Shown in pieces: positions 23,020 through 34,796 of a stretch of DNA of 64,000 bases. Positions within the stretch are counted from its first letter, which is position 1. Each line of letters opens with the position of its first letter. The position numbers were made by a program, and so were the translations under genes. The DNA lies in NCBI RefSeq assembly GCF_011386835.1, contig NC_088797.1:39431583-39495582 (forward strand). Direction: 5' to 3'. Source of the stretch: Chrysemys picta bellii (lineage: Eukaryota > Chordata > Testudines > Emydidae). The notes under the pieces were generated by a model. That model made no database searches, was not told the DNA's origin, and saw only the letters and a list, made by a program, of their open reading frames with translations.

Positions 23020-25955
23020 GAGGTAAGTGGGGAAATGGGATCCTGGGAGGAAGCACAAGCAGGAGAGTGCAAGAGGGGAGGACTCCTGCCTCATACTGAG
23101 AAAGCAGGACGATCAGCGAGTTATCTTAAGTGCCTATACACAAATGCAAGAAGCCTGGGAAACAAGCAGGGAGAACTGGAAGTCCTGGCACAGTCAGGAA
23201 ACTATGATGCGATTGGAATAACAGAGACTTGGTGGGATAACTCACATGACTGGAGTACTATCATGGATGGATATAAACTGTTCAGGAAGGACAGGCAGGG
23301 CAGAAAAGGTGGGGGAGTTGCGTTGTATGTAAGAGAGGAGTATGACTGCTCAGAGCTCCGGTATGAAACTGCAGAAAAACCTGAGAGTCTCTGGATAAAG
23401 TTGAGAAGTGTGAGCAACAAGGGAGATGTCGTGGTTGGAGTCTGCTATAGACCACCAGACCGGGGGGATGAGCTGGACAAGGCTTTCTTCTGGCAACTAG
23501 CAGAAGTTGCTAGATTGCAGGCCCTGGTTCTCATGGGAGACTTTAATCATCCTGATATCTGCTGGGAGAGCAATACAGCAGTGCACAGACAATCCAGGAA
23601 GTTTTTGGAAAGTGTAGGGGACAATTTCCTGGTGCAAGTGCTGGAGGAACCAACTAGGGGCAAAGCTTTTCTTGACCTGTTGCTCACAAACAGGGAAGAA
23701 TTAGTAGGGGAAGCAAAAGTGGATGGGAACCTGGGAGGCAGTGACCATGAGATGGTCGAGTTCAGGATCCTGACACAAGGAAGAAAGGAGAGCAGCAGAA
23801 TACAGACCCTGGACTTCAGAAAAGCAGACTTTGACTCCCTCAGGGAACAGATGGGCAGGATCCCCTGGGAGAATAACATGAAGGGCAAAGGGGTCCAGGA
23901 GAGCTGGCTGTATTTTAAAGAATCCTTATTGCGGTTGCAGGAACAAACCATCCCGATGTGTAGAAAGAATAGTAAATATGGGAGGCGACCAGCTTGGCTA
24001 AAGAGTGAAATCCTTGCTGATCTTAAACGCAAAAATGAAGCTTACAAGAAGTGGAAGATTGGACAAATGACCAGGGAGGAGTATAAAAATATTGCTCAGG
24101 CATGCAGGAGTGAAATCAGGAAGGCCAAATCACACTTGGAGTTGCAGCTAGCAAGAGATGTTAAGAGTAACAAGAAGGGTTTCTTCAGGTATGTTAGCAA
24201 CAAGAAGAAAGTCAAGGAAAGTGTGGGCCCCTTACTGAATGAGGGGGGCAACCTAGTGACCGAGGATGTGGAAAAAGCTAATGTACTCAATGCTTTTTTT
24301 GCCTCTGTCTTCACAAACAAGGTCAGCTCCTAGACTGCTGCACTGGGCAGCACAATATGGGAAGAAGGTGACCAGCCCTCCGTGGAGAAAGAAGTGGTTC
24401 GGGACTATTTAGAAAAACTGGACATGCACAAGTCCATGGGGCCGGATGCGCTGCATCCGAGGGTGCTAAAGGAGTTGGCAGATGAGATTGCAGAGCCATT
24501 AGCCATTATTTTTGAAAACTCATGGCGATCGGGGGAGGTCCCAGATGACTGGAAAAAGGCTAATGTAGTGCCCATCTTTAAAAAAGGGAAGGAGGAGGAT
24601 CTGGGGAACTACAGGCCAGTCAGCCTCACCTCAGTCCCTGGAAAAATCATGGAGCAGGTCCTCAAGGAATCAATTATGAAACACTTAGAGGAGAGGAAAG
24701 TGATCAGGAACAGTCAGCATGGATTCACCAATGGGAAGTCGTGCCTGACTAACCTAATTGTCCTCTATGATGAGATAACTGGCTCTGTGGATGAGGGGAA
24801 AGCAGTGGATGTGTTATTCCTTGACTTTAGCAAAGCTTTTGATACGGTCTCCCACAGTATTCTTGCCGCCAAGTTAAGGAAGTATGGGCTGGATGAATGG
24901 ACTGTAAGGTGGATAGAAAGCTGGCTACATTGTCGGGCTCAATGGCTCCGTGTCTAGTTGGCAGCCGGTTTCAAGCGGAGTGCCCCAAGGGTCGGTCCTG
25001 GGGCCGGTTTTGTTCAATATCTTTATTAATGATCTGGAGGATGGTGTGGACTGCACTCTCAGCAAGTTTGCAGATGACACTAAACTAGGAGGTGTGGTAG
25101 ATACACTAGAGGGTAGGGATCGGATACAGAGGGACCTAGACAAATTAGAGGATTGGGCCAAAAAAAACCTGATGAGGTTCAACAAGGACAAGTGCAGAGT
25201 CCTGCACTTAGGACAGAAGAATCCCATGCACTGCTACAGACTAGGGACCGAATGGCTAGGTAGCAGTTCTGCAGAAAAGGACCTAGGGATCACAGTGGAC
25301 GAGAAGCTGGATATGAGTCAACAGTGTGCTCTTGTTGCCAAGAAGGCTAACGGCATTTTGGGCTGTATAAGTAGGGGCATTGCCAGCAGATCGAGGAACG
25401 TGATCGTTCCCCTTTATTCGACATTGGTGAGGCCTCATCTGGAATACTGTGTCCAGTTTTGGGCCCCACACTACAAGAAGGATGTGGAAAAATTGGAAAG
25501 AGTCCAACGGAGGGCAACAAAAATGATTAGGGGTCTGGAGCACATGACTTATGAGGAGAGGCTGAGGGAACTGGGATTGTTTAGTCTCCAGAAGAGAAGA
25601 ATTAGGGGGGGATTTGATAGCAGCCTTCAACTACCTGAAGGGGGGTTCCAAAGAGGATGGAGCTCGGCTGTTCTCAGTGGTGGCAGATGACAGAACTAGG
25701 AGCAATGGTCTCAAGTTGCAGTGGGGGAGGTCCAGGTTGGATATTAGGAAACACTATTTCACTAGGAGGGTGGTGAAGCACTGGAATGCGTTACCTAGGG
25801 AGGTGGTGGAGTCTCCTTCCTTGGAGGTTTTTAAGGCCCGGCTTGACAAAGCCCTGGCTGGGATGATTTAGTTGGGAATTGGTCCTGCTTTGAGCAGGGG
25901 GTTGGACTAGATGACCTCTTGAGGTCCCTTCCAACCCTGATATTCTATGAAATCT
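23020..25955 (+). mobile_element. CR1 LINE, near-complete ORF2
   Basis: The longest CR1 of the window, about 2.9 kb. It includes the endonuclease, the linker, reverse transcriptase, and the 3' tail ('gttggactagatgacctctt', 'ggtcccttccaaccctgata') ending at 'attctatga' near 25950, as CR1 elements do. ORF1 and the 5' UTR are absent, the usual 5' truncation. The low number of disabling changes makes this the youngest CR1 copy here. Confidence 0.92.
23035..25871 (+). pseudogene. CR1 ORF2 (endonuclease-RT), three lesions
   Basis: This protein would nick target DNA and copy CR1 RNA. The endonuclease (frame 22951-24333) shows LYTNARSL, GITETWW, GVALYVREE, GVCYRPPDRG, LMGDFNHPDICW, FLDLLLTN and [10 protein letters not shown], the full APE-type set. 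The frame then meets TAG at 24331-24333 (probably CAG before) and continues in phase at 24382-24957: GPDALHPRVLKELA, IFKKGKEEDLGNYRPVSL, QHGFTNGKSC and DFSKAFDTVSH. A short deletion near 24935 shifts to the frame of 24950-25690: [17 protein letters not shown] and the catalytic FADDTKLGG. An extra base in the G-run near 25607 shifts it again to 25614-25871, ending [15 protein letters not shown]. Only these three lesions are seen. Confidence 0.92.
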
Positions 25956-27639
25956 ATAATTTTGTTAATTTCTTAATCTTGATTAGCTAGTGATTTTAAC
26001 ATACGTGTAGGCATCCATTGTGAACACAATACACACTTTGCATATAATCAGACAGATAAGTGTCTCCTGCCTGTTTGAAAGGAACATGTTTGTCACCTCC
26101 TGGTGACCTGCTTTAACTCTGAGATCTTAAGGACATAATTTCCAGTCTTGGTACATAACTCCTTAAATATTATCCTTACATACACTTCACAATGGCTATG
26201 ATGACCAGTTTGTTACTGGCTTTCAGTAGAGACCTCACGTCTCACCCTGTAGTAAATTATTATGCATATAACTGATCCAGGGGATCTCTGCAAAACTCTA
26301 TGTAACCCCTCCTGTGCCTGCCATCAGTATACATCAAGAGTTTCCTGGGTCTTACTAATTCTGTACTTCCTGAAAGGAATTCTCATGGCTGGATGCGAAT
26401 GGTACTACATGAAAGAGAAGACACCGTATTATATTTCAGTTTTTTAAAAATGGACTCAATAAAGAAAGACGGGCTGGTAGAGCAAAACATACAATCAATC
26501 CCCAGAAGTTATCTTTAGGAAATTATCTGATAGCATTTTCCACTGCAAGGAATATATCAAATGAGTACTTTCCATGGCAAAGCATGACCACGATGAATTG
26601 ATTTCATACAAGTTTAGATTAGTTGTAAAATTAAATTAGCTCAGGGTGCAGGAGAGAGATCACAGGATTGTAAAGGAGGGGCCCTCTGAAATCATCAGTA
26701 ATGTCACCCTAACAGAGATTTTCAAACTTTGCAAGCTGTTTTTGCCAATCTGGGTTTATCTCCAGCTCCACTAAAGAAAAATTTTGAGTTACTTCCTATA
26801 AGATTAAAACCAAAAGGTGAATTCTATGGTTTCGGTCACATCAGCTCAGTGAAGCTTCTTCATCTTCTTTTACAGAGCTACCAGAGTGATTGAAAACTTT
26901 TTCCTACTCTAGTATCCAATTCAAAAGAATGTTCCGAAGTTTAGAAAACAGAATATGAAAAAAATTAAACTATTTACCTGTACTATTTACCTGTACTATC
27001 TCTAGTTAAGGAAGAATTCATTACATAAGGCTTACTGAAATATGCATTTGCCTATTAGTGATTAAGAGTTTTCTCTAGAATTGTTTTACTAGATTAGTAC
27101 AAAGCCTATTATGGTAGAGTTAATGCTCTAGTGAGCAAATGAAAAGAAAAACAATCACTTTGCAGTTACTTGAAACAATGTTTTTAATAAAAGTACTATT
27201 TTAAATCTCTGTTTTTGTGCTCATCTTACTGTGTGTAGATTTATGGGAATAACTAAAATACATGGCAAATGGAGAAAAATGAAAATGTGAATGCTAAATA
27301 AAATCTCTTACTTTTATGACAATTAATGAACACAAACATTCCTATAAGTGTAATGGCTCAAACACAGCAACTATATATTAAGGCTTACGTGTGGTACCAT
27401 TCAACTCTGTATTTCTGTCCCATCTGCCCCATTGGTACGGCTTAACAACTTACTCAGTGCCAGTCAGAGAATGGAGTTAAGATGAGAGCTAACTAGTTGA
27501 GACCTAATCCAGAGAAGACTGAAGTAATGTCTATAAATTGGGGGTAAGAACTTGAAGAATTATTTTGGCTGGGTTGACTGGGAAAGTATGAATGACATTT
27601 ATTACCTACACAGGTTTGCAACCTATTAGTCCTGTTAGA
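25956..27639. other. No recognised feature
   Basis: AT-rich. The frame 26262-26447 has no motif. A short direct repeat 'tttacctgtactat' lies near 26978-27000. Nothing else supported. Confidence 0.4.
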
Positions 27640-28335
27640 GCTTCATCTGCTTTGTACACCCTGCTAGCATCAGCAGTCAAGAATGCTTTTTTCCCCATCT
27701 GATGTTGGCAACAAGGTTGCAACTTTTTCTTTTGGATTTAGCTCTCACTACAGTTACCCATGCCTGTGTCATCTCCACATCAGATTACTGTAACATGCTT
27801 TACTTAGGACTAGAATGTTTGAAAATGTCAACACATGCACAGCAGGGCTGCTTGCTTAGCAGTGCTCCTCCTTACATTACAGTACATTACACCTGCTCTC
27901 CAGGAGCTGCTGGTTTCCAATTTGTTCCTCTATATGTCATTCAAGTTGTTGGTTTTGACCAATAAAGCCCTAAATCATTTGCATCTTGGATACTTGTCTC
28001 TCTGTATGCCAAGTCACTTGAGCCAATAGCTTCCTGTTTTCAATGGACAGTGTGGCTGACAGGGCCTTCTCAGCGATGGGGCTCCTTGGCTCTAGAACTC
28101 AGAGCGCTATGTAGGTTTTCTATTTTGCGTCAAAATTTCATTTAGCCAGAATTTTTTTTGACCAGCTCTAGCTAGGACTCTTGTCAGAAACTGGCTTCTT
28201 CCCTCAGCAGTTGCTGCTGCTGCATGCTCTCACCCACTCCTAGAAAGCAACTTCACTTCCCTCTCCAAGCCCACTCAAGGCATGCTGCAAAGCTTATCTA
28301 TTCTCACAAGGTTTGGCTTGAGGGGTCATTTGGGG
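27640..28335 (+). mobile_element. L2-like LINE fragment, decayed
   Basis: The frame 27702-27965 has SDYCNMLYLGL, where functional L2/CR1-clade LINEs have a DYCN-type motif late in the RT ORF. A second frame (27835-28029) then gives LTNKALNHLHLGYLS, which resembles the following FKALxxLxxxYL segment. The spacing is right for the C-terminal part of such an ORF. The exact LINE clade is not certain. Confidence 0.5.
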
Positions 28336-28349
28336 AAAGGTTGCCTTAT

Positions 28350-28580
28350 TACCATTTGCATTACAGTAATACCTAAAGGCTCCAACCAAGATTGGGGCCC
28401 CATTGTGATAGGCACTGTGCAAATGCATGATAAGAAACAGGTCCTAACCAAAGAGTTTACAATCTAACCAGATGTGACAGCCTAAGGAGGGAGAAACAGA
28501 TGCATAAAGAGGTGAAGTGACATGCCTATGGTCTCATAGCAGGTCAGTGGCACAGCCCTATCCACTTAGACCACAGTCTA
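28350..28580 (-). mobile_element. MIR-like (CORE) SINE fragment
   Basis: 'gaggtgaagtgacatgccta' with 'ggtctcatagcaggtcagtg' matches, in reverse, the conserved core of amniote MIR-type SINEs. Upstream 'ggggccccattgtgataggc' and 'agagtttacaatctaa' belong to the reptile version I recognise. Old and decayed. Confidence 0.5.
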
Positions 28581-28734
28581 GAGTCTTTTCTTCTTTAGAC
28601 AGGGCATTTGAATTTTGACTGGCTTTCAATCAACTTGTATAGGTTTTCATTATTTTTTTTTTTAAAAAAAGCACTGTTCATGCACTGAAGGAGTATTATT
28701 AGTAATAAATAAAGTAGTAGTAAAATCATAATTT

Positions 28735-28845
28735 TAAAAGATCTGCTATAGGAATTATTTTAGGGAAGTTAGATGGCCTGTGTTCTATAGGCCAGACCAG
28801 ATGATCATAATGGTCCCTTCTGGCCTCAGAATCTATAAATATATG
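28735..28845 (+). mobile_element. CR1 3' tail fragment
   Basis: 'gccagaccagatgatcataa' followed by 'tggtcccttctggcctcaga' is a CR1 3' tail of the same type as at 440-490. Only about 110 bp remain. Confidence 0.6.
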
Positions 28846-30261
28846 GAAAATAAAAAAAATAAATGAATGCAGAGAGTATGGGAGGCAGTAAAGCAAGAAA
28901 AGAAGGGGAGAGGGAAGATGATGTCATCAGGCTCTGAGGATCTTCCAGGAAAAACAGAAGGAAGCATTAATTCTTAACTCATAAAAGTTGGAGAAGCCTC
29001 GTTGGGACCAGAGTCACAATCACACAAAATGCAATATTTGTTGAACAGAGAACTCCAGTTGTTTCATCTCACTTTATATTCTGTCAGCTATTGCTTTGAC
29101 TTTTGAAGGTGTAGTCATACAACCATTTTTCTCACTTTATAATGTACAGTAATTCTATTGTGGGTCATACATCAGTGCTCTCAGAGAGATTCTGTAAGAA
29201 AGCCTACTGTGAAATTGAACTGGAGTTCCAGTAGACAAACTAAGAATAAGGACCTTGCTGTTCTGTTCCATGAGAGGGAACTGATAAACATCTGGTCTTT
29301 GGAAATTACTTTGTGATGTTTGGATTTTGTACTGGCAAACTGCTCTCACACACTGTGGTGTGTTATCACATGATATTGTACTTTTCCAAAAAAAACTTAA
29401 TAAAATGAAAATACTTCATTACCTTGAACTCTCATTTCTTAAAAGTCACATAATTACTATGGAATATCTCATAATATCTTATTTTTAACCTTGTTTGCTT
29501 AAATGAAAAAAAAAGTCCATAAACTAAATCTTTTCCTTTAAAAAGTACAAATCTTTTTTTTGTTGATGTGTTTTATTTACCATGTGCCAAACTGTTATTT
29601 CACATATGTGAAAAGAAAATTGGCACTGAACACCTATGAAATAAATTGTTGGCAGAGACAGCACAACAGCTTGCCATTGAGAAGATTAGATTCACAAGAA
29701 ACGCCTTTTACTTCTTCCAAAATCAACAAACTTCTTAAAAAAAATAAAAAAAGGTTTGTAAAAAAGAAGGAAGAGATTGTTCAGGTAGTGCTGTCTTAAA
29801 GAGTTATTTAATTTATCCTGAAAGGCTTACACATCTCAAGAGTACCCAGAACATCATATCCCTGAGACCTTTGCAGATTAAATAAATACAAAGATAGGAA
29901 ATTGTGAATTTATTCAAGGAGGGGTTGGCAAATTAAAGGTTGTCTTCCCCATTTGCTCAGGAAAAGTGCTGATTCAGAATTACCCCATCAGCAATTCTGA
30001 TTAGATCATGTGAACTGAGTTTTTTATCCCTCTCTCTCTAAATTTGCTGCTTACATTAATTTTTAAAGGTCTTGGTGCAATCTGAGGCAGATGTTTTCAT
30101 TCTGCACTGCTGATCGTAGAGCCAAGAATGTAATCTACCTTAGTTAAACTGTAACATATACAATTAATCTTGCATTTTATTTTCCAATTCCTTCTGTCAG
30201 CATTTTATAGGTATTTTAACTTTAAAAATTGTATATAATTGTTTGTCCGTGTGCACACACA
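28846..30261. other. No recognised feature
   Basis: AT-rich. The frame 29560-29799 is Lys-rich without motif. No gene supported. Confidence 0.4.
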
Positions 30262-30571
<310 letters not shown>

Positions 30572-30661
30572 TTAAAGCATGGAAAGCTTTACAACAGGCA
30601 TGAGTCAGTGCAGACACAACTATATTTAAGCTAGGAATTTGTCTCTTATACAGTGCTTATT

Positions 30662-30712
30662 GTTTATTTTGTTATATTTTGATATATTTTGTTATATTTT
30701 GATATATTTTGT
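30662..30712. repeat. Short AT-rich tandem repeat
   Basis: A 20-bp unit (gttatattttgatatatttt) repeated about 2.5 times. Confidence 0.85.
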
Positions 30713-31254
30713 GTTGCAACTTGTTTTACAGTAGCACTGTGAAACTGTTTTCAAGCAAAAGCATGCTTATCAAAGTTAAAATGAAAAGGTATAAATAAAA
30801 GACATGGTCCCACAAGCCCCCCCCCAGAAGTCAAAGTCCTCCAGGTGCAGAATTTCTAAGAGGAATTCTGAAAGCAGAGGGTTCAGATGGTGGGCCCAAA
30901 CATGAGTCTGGGAAAATATAATAACCATTTAAATAGCATAATTTCAAAACACCAAACATCTATTCTATGTTTTCTAATAGCAATACTACATACTTCTATA
31001 ACACCACTCATTAATGGATACAAAGGCCAGATTCACTGATACATTCTGACTGCTCTGTGATATTCCAGTATCATAAAATGGCCATAATCCCAGTTTAGCC
31101 AAACAGCTGCAACAGATTTATATCTGTTTTGCCTTGCTGGAGCAGCACAAAAGCAGCCAGAGCATTACAGGTGAACGTGGCCCCAAATACTCACATATAT
31201 TAATAATAATATAAGTCTCTCAAAACCTGTGAGTCAAGTAATATTCCTTCTATA

Positions 31255-31390
31255 TCTCCTATTTTACAGATGGGAAACGGATGAAGGCAAGTTGAATGAC
31301 TTGACAAATGCCATACCCAGGGGCAATAGCAGATGTGGATTAGAATCAAGGAGCCCTGATTTGCCATCCCAAACTGTAACTGCATACTAC
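31255..31390 (-). mobile_element. MIR-like SINE fragment
   Basis: 'ttttacagatgggaaacgga' followed by a decayed 'gaatgacttgacaaatgcca' and 'gaatcaaggagccctgattt' fits the reversed MIR core and tail. Weakly conserved. Confidence 0.45.
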
Positions 31391-31407
31391 CTTTTTAAAC
31401 AAAACAA

Positions 31408-31563
31408 CATATATGAAAGAAGAACAGGAGTACTTGTGGCACCTTAGAGACTAACAAATTTATTAGAGCATAAGCTTTCGTGGACTACAGCCCACTTCTT
31501 CGGATGCATATAGAATGGAACATATATTGAGGAGAATACTCTGAAACCTGTCATATATGAAAG
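31408..31563 (-). mobile_element. PLE terminus with 12-bp target duplication
   Basis: The insert (31420-31551) is flanked by catatatgaaag at 31408-31419 and 31552-31563. It holds 'gtggcaccttagagactaac', 'gagcataagctttcgtggac' and, at its far end, 'actctgaaacctg'. That last phrase is the opposite-strand tail of the same repeat, so this may be a shortened foldback. No ORF. Confidence 0.75.
31468..31507 (-). ncRNA. Hammerhead-like motif, one core change
   Basis: Minus strand: stem I GCAU/AUGC, core CCGAAGA (U4 to C), hairpin GUGGGC-UGUA-GUCCAC, then GAAAGCUU. Same architecture as 17665-17704. The U4 change would be expected to abolish cleavage. Confidence 0.35.
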
Positions 31564-32510
31564 GTATTTTAACTACTGAAACTGTCCTTATATCCCATTA
31601 TAACTGCAAACCTCAGCTAAACCTGAGTTATTGAGCCAATAACAACACTTCTATCATATAGAACTTTAATTATTGACAGACTAAAGGTTTAAAACATCTT
31701 ATTAACATGAATACTTGACCTTGGTATTTCATGATTCCCTCACCCACCCACCCTCCCATCAGAACTCTCAAAAGAGCCTGGCAGGTACAAACATGCTCTC
31801 TTTTAATTACAATACCGAATTATAGCAATAACTGATTCCCACTTTCAGCAAATATTTATAATCAAGTGCTCACTGAACATAACAATCATTTAATGGCTGC
31901 TGTCTTGAAAAGCCATAATGAAGAAAGCTTTAATGAGGAAAACTGGAAATCAGCCAAAGTGTTATGGCAGTATGTTTAAAAAGAAAGAATCCTAATCTGT
32001 ATTTAAGATGTATTTAAGACAAACCTCTAATCCAGATGGTCAGAATTAAATAAGGGAATGCAGTCATGTTTTGATCAAAAGTTATTGCAAGCATTGAAGA
32101 AACAAAAATAAATATTTTTTTCCTTCAACTACAGTGAATTATTGTAAGTGTTTGTACATTTGCTTTAGATAATAAAATGAAAAACACCAAGGAAATGTAA
32201 ACTGCAGTGATTTATTATCTGCTAAATTTTCAGACAAAAGCGCCAGGATGGTCTGACCCTGTTGTCACTGACAGTTTCAAACAGCAAGAGATCCTCTTCT
32301 TGAAAAGTACTAGAAACTTCAGCAGCAACGATGGTGATTAAGTGTATCATGAAATAGAATGTACTCACAAATTTGCCTGCGTAGATTTCCTTAAGAATGG
32401 CCCTAATTTGGGCTATATAAGCTCCTGACTCAGTTTTAATTGATGCTTGATTATGCATCTGTGATGGATTGGGGGGTCTCACTCTGTTCTCTCTCACTTT
32501 TGGAACATGT
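31564..32510. other. Mostly unassigned; possible LTR edge
   Basis: No gene recognised. A phrase at 32460 (tgtgatggattgggggg) could open an LTR-like unit ending near 33655 (ctgttaca), but I found no target duplication or internal motif to support it. Confidence 0.3.
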
Positions 32511-32596
32511 ATCAGAGGGGTAGCTGTGTTAGTCTGAATCTGTAAAAAGCAACAGAGGGTCCTGTGGCACCTTTAAGACTAACAGAAGTATTGGGA

Positions 32597-32637
32597 GCAT
32601 AAGCTTTCGTGGGTAAGAACCTCACTTCTTCAGATGC
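32597..32637 (-). ncRNA. Hammerhead-like motif, mirror copy
   Basis: The perfect reverse complement of 32645-32685 in the opposite arm, so transcripts of either strand would contain one sense motif. In a single transcript the two arms would instead pair with each other. Confidence 0.4.
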
Positions 32638-32644
32638 ATCCCTT

Positions 32645-32685
32645 GCATCTGAAGAAGTGAGGTTCTTACCCACGAAAGCTTATGC
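32645..32685 (+). ncRNA. Hammerhead-like motif, core intact
   Basis: Plus strand: stem I GCAU/AUGC (4 bp), core CUGAAGA matching CUGANGA, stem II GUGAG...UACCCAC with one A-C mismatch, then GAAAGCUU at 32674-32681. The extra A between core and stem II is present. Of all copies, this one best combines the core with a full stem I. Confidence 0.4.
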
Positions 32686-32738
32686 TCCCAATACTTCTGT
32701 TAGTCTTAAAGGTGCCACAGGACCCTCTGTTGCTTTTT

Positions 32739-33709
32739 GAATCATGGACAATTTTATTAAATTGAATCATGATGTAACTGTGTCATGGAAAGCCTATATT
32801 ATATGAATCCCGCATGAGTTAGTGGGATTGTGTCATGTTTCTGCCAGGCCAGAGAAAATGGTGAACGATCAGTACTCAATGACCGTCTATTCAAAGTAAA
32901 ACACCTTGGGACAAATGGTTTGCTCTACCGGGGAGAAGACATCTGTCTGAAAGGAGGAGGACTTGGGAGTAATGGAAAATCACCAAAAGGCAGAACAGAA
33001 GAAGCTGGTGACCTCCCACTAGGAGTTTATAAAGAGTCTCATAAATGGGAACTGGGGGAGATGGAGAGAGCCAATTTACATCAGATGAAGAGGGAGGCAG
33101 GCTGCAGCAGGGGCAGGATAGGCAAGGGACCAGAGGACCCTGCCTGCCTGCTGCAACACTGACGATCTCCCAAGGCAAGGATGAGCTAGTGAAGGATATT
33201 ACAATTTATTGTTTTGTATGATCTGTACTCTCCTTTGCTTTACAAGATTAAATATAAAGAGCATAAAATGGTATACTATACAAAGTGTATGCTTATTGAC
33301 TGTTTAACAACTGCTGTGTGCCAGAGAAACTCTGAACCAGAAGCTTTGTAACATCAGATGGGAGTTCTGTGAGACAGATGTGTTTAAATATAGGGGAGTC
33401 TGAAGAGTCAGTGTGCTGCCCGAGGGGCTAGATTGCTGAACAGTCAGTTCCAGCATTCAGAGGGGGTTGCCAGATAGAAGGGCTGTGGCCTAGGAATGTG
33501 TCTAGGAATCCTGAGACTGGGGCAGTAGATGGACTCCATTCAGGTTCCAGGAGCTTGAGACACCTTGAGGAGCCAGAGCACAGAATCTTGGATTCCCTTC
33601 ACAGTAGCCCTAGTAGTGGGTGGCTGTCAAGGGGCGCTCGCTGAGATCTGTTACACTATTATCTTTTGTTTGCACTATTGTTGTAGTTATGTCAGTCCTT
33701 GGATGTTAA
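32739..33709. other. Unassigned, possible LTR-like sequence
   Basis: The frame 32830-33162 (110 codons) is hydrophilic with no family motif. G-rich sequence at 33440-33655 ending 'gatctgttaca' resembles LTR ends but lacks proof. Confidence 0.35.
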
Positions 33710-33858
33710 GGAGACAAGGTGGATGAGGTAGAATCTTTTATTGGACCAACTTCTGTTGTTGATCAAGACAAGCTTTCAAGTTTACACAAAGCTCTTTTTC
33801 AGGACTGGGAAATGAATTCAAAGTGTCACAGCTAAATACAAGGTAGAAGAGATTGTTT

Positions 33859-34086
33859 AGCATAAGTAGAGCACTGCAAATCTACGGATATCCTCTTTAT
33901 AACCGCAGATGGATGCAGATATATGCGGACCATTTTTGCAAATTGCAGATTGGATGCAAACAGAAATTTTGTATGTAGAGCCCTGAAAAGCTGCGGATAC
34001 CCACTTTATATTCACAGACCATTTTTGTGGATCACAGATCAGATATGGATACAAATTTTGTACCTGCACAGGGCTCTAAGCATAAG
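33859..34086. mobile_element. hAT-like MITE nested in PLE
   Basis: A 212-bp element (33867-34078) with ends tagagcactg and cagggctcta, flanked by the exact 8-bp repeat agcataag (33859-33866 and 34079-34086). Inside, the phrase 'tagagccctgaaaagctgcg' shows that the end motif is repeated internally. Non-coding. Confidence 0.85.
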
Positions 34087-34099
34087 TAGTTAACACATA

Positions 34100-34796
34100 T
34101 TTTAAAGGACCATTCAAGGTGAAGTGTCTGTTAACATCCCTTCAGTTATGGGAGGGGAAGGATGCGTGGCAGGAAAAGGCAGCTGGGGGAGGGCATGGGG
34201 TTGTTAGTGGGCTATAGTTTCTTGTAATAAGCCATATATTCAGTGTCTCTATTAAATCTATGATTTTTAGTGTCTAGCAAAGTTATGAATTTAAGCTCCC
34301 AGGCTCATCTTTTGAAAGTGATATGCAGGTTTCCTTTGAGGATGAGGACTCATAGGTCAGATATAGAGTGATTTCTTTGTGGAAAGTGTGCACCCACAGG
34401 TGATAGGGTGTTTTTGTCTTTTACCATTTTCCTGCCTGAGTTTATTCAAGAGCGTACGGATCATCTGGTTTCAAATACATACTTATTGGGGCAGTTAGTG
34501 CACTGGATGAGGTACACCATAGTGTGATAAGCATGTGTGGGATCCATGGATCTTGAAAGGTGTGTTGTGGAGGTGTTGATCATTGTAGCAGTGGAGATAT
34601 GTCTGCACGTTTTGCATCTGTTGTTCTGGCAGAGTCTTGTGCTGCTATGAGTTGGTATGTCCTGGTCTGTGAGGAGTTTGCTTCTGATGACGAGCTTGGA
34701 AAGGTTGGGGATGTGTCTGAAGGCCAGAAGAGGGGTTTCAGGAAAGATTTCTTTCAATATGGGGTCCCCATCAAGTTGTAGTTTGAGGATACCCAA
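34100..34796 (-). pseudogene. PLE ORF C-terminal remnant (linker and GIY-YIG)
   Basis: Minus-strand frame 34461-34796 reads PLLAFRHIPNLSKLVIRSKL, NNRCKTCRHI and VYLIQCTNCPNKYVFETR. This is the region after PLE RT leading into the GIY-YIG endonuclease, with the zinc-knuckle-like CxxCxxC spacing. The next codons carry stops. A further remnant (34100-34440) still shows the HxxxxxHSISDL phrase and DTEYMAYYKKL. The RT is missing. Not functional. Confidence 0.75.

Larger units (their letters stand above)
32511..32738. mobile_element. Foldback PLE terminus, perfect 95-bp arms
   Basis: The tail part (32511-32543) reads 'gtagctgtgttagtctg' on the plus strand. It is followed by an arm 32544-32638, a 5-nt loop and a perfect reverse-complement arm 32644-32738. 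Each arm carries a complete hammerhead-like core, one per strand. The right arm lacks the tail. Weak similarity of the flanks (ttggaacatg / ttgaatcatg) may be a decayed target duplication. Confidence 0.75.

Noticed and set aside
32830..33162. 110-codon plus frame
   Set aside because: No domain, repeat or splice context. The composition fits a chance frame in G-rich sequence.
32460..33655. Complete LTR from tgtgatggatt to ctgttaca
   Set aside because: Edges look LTR-like, but no target duplication and no second copy in the window support it. Kept only as a remark.
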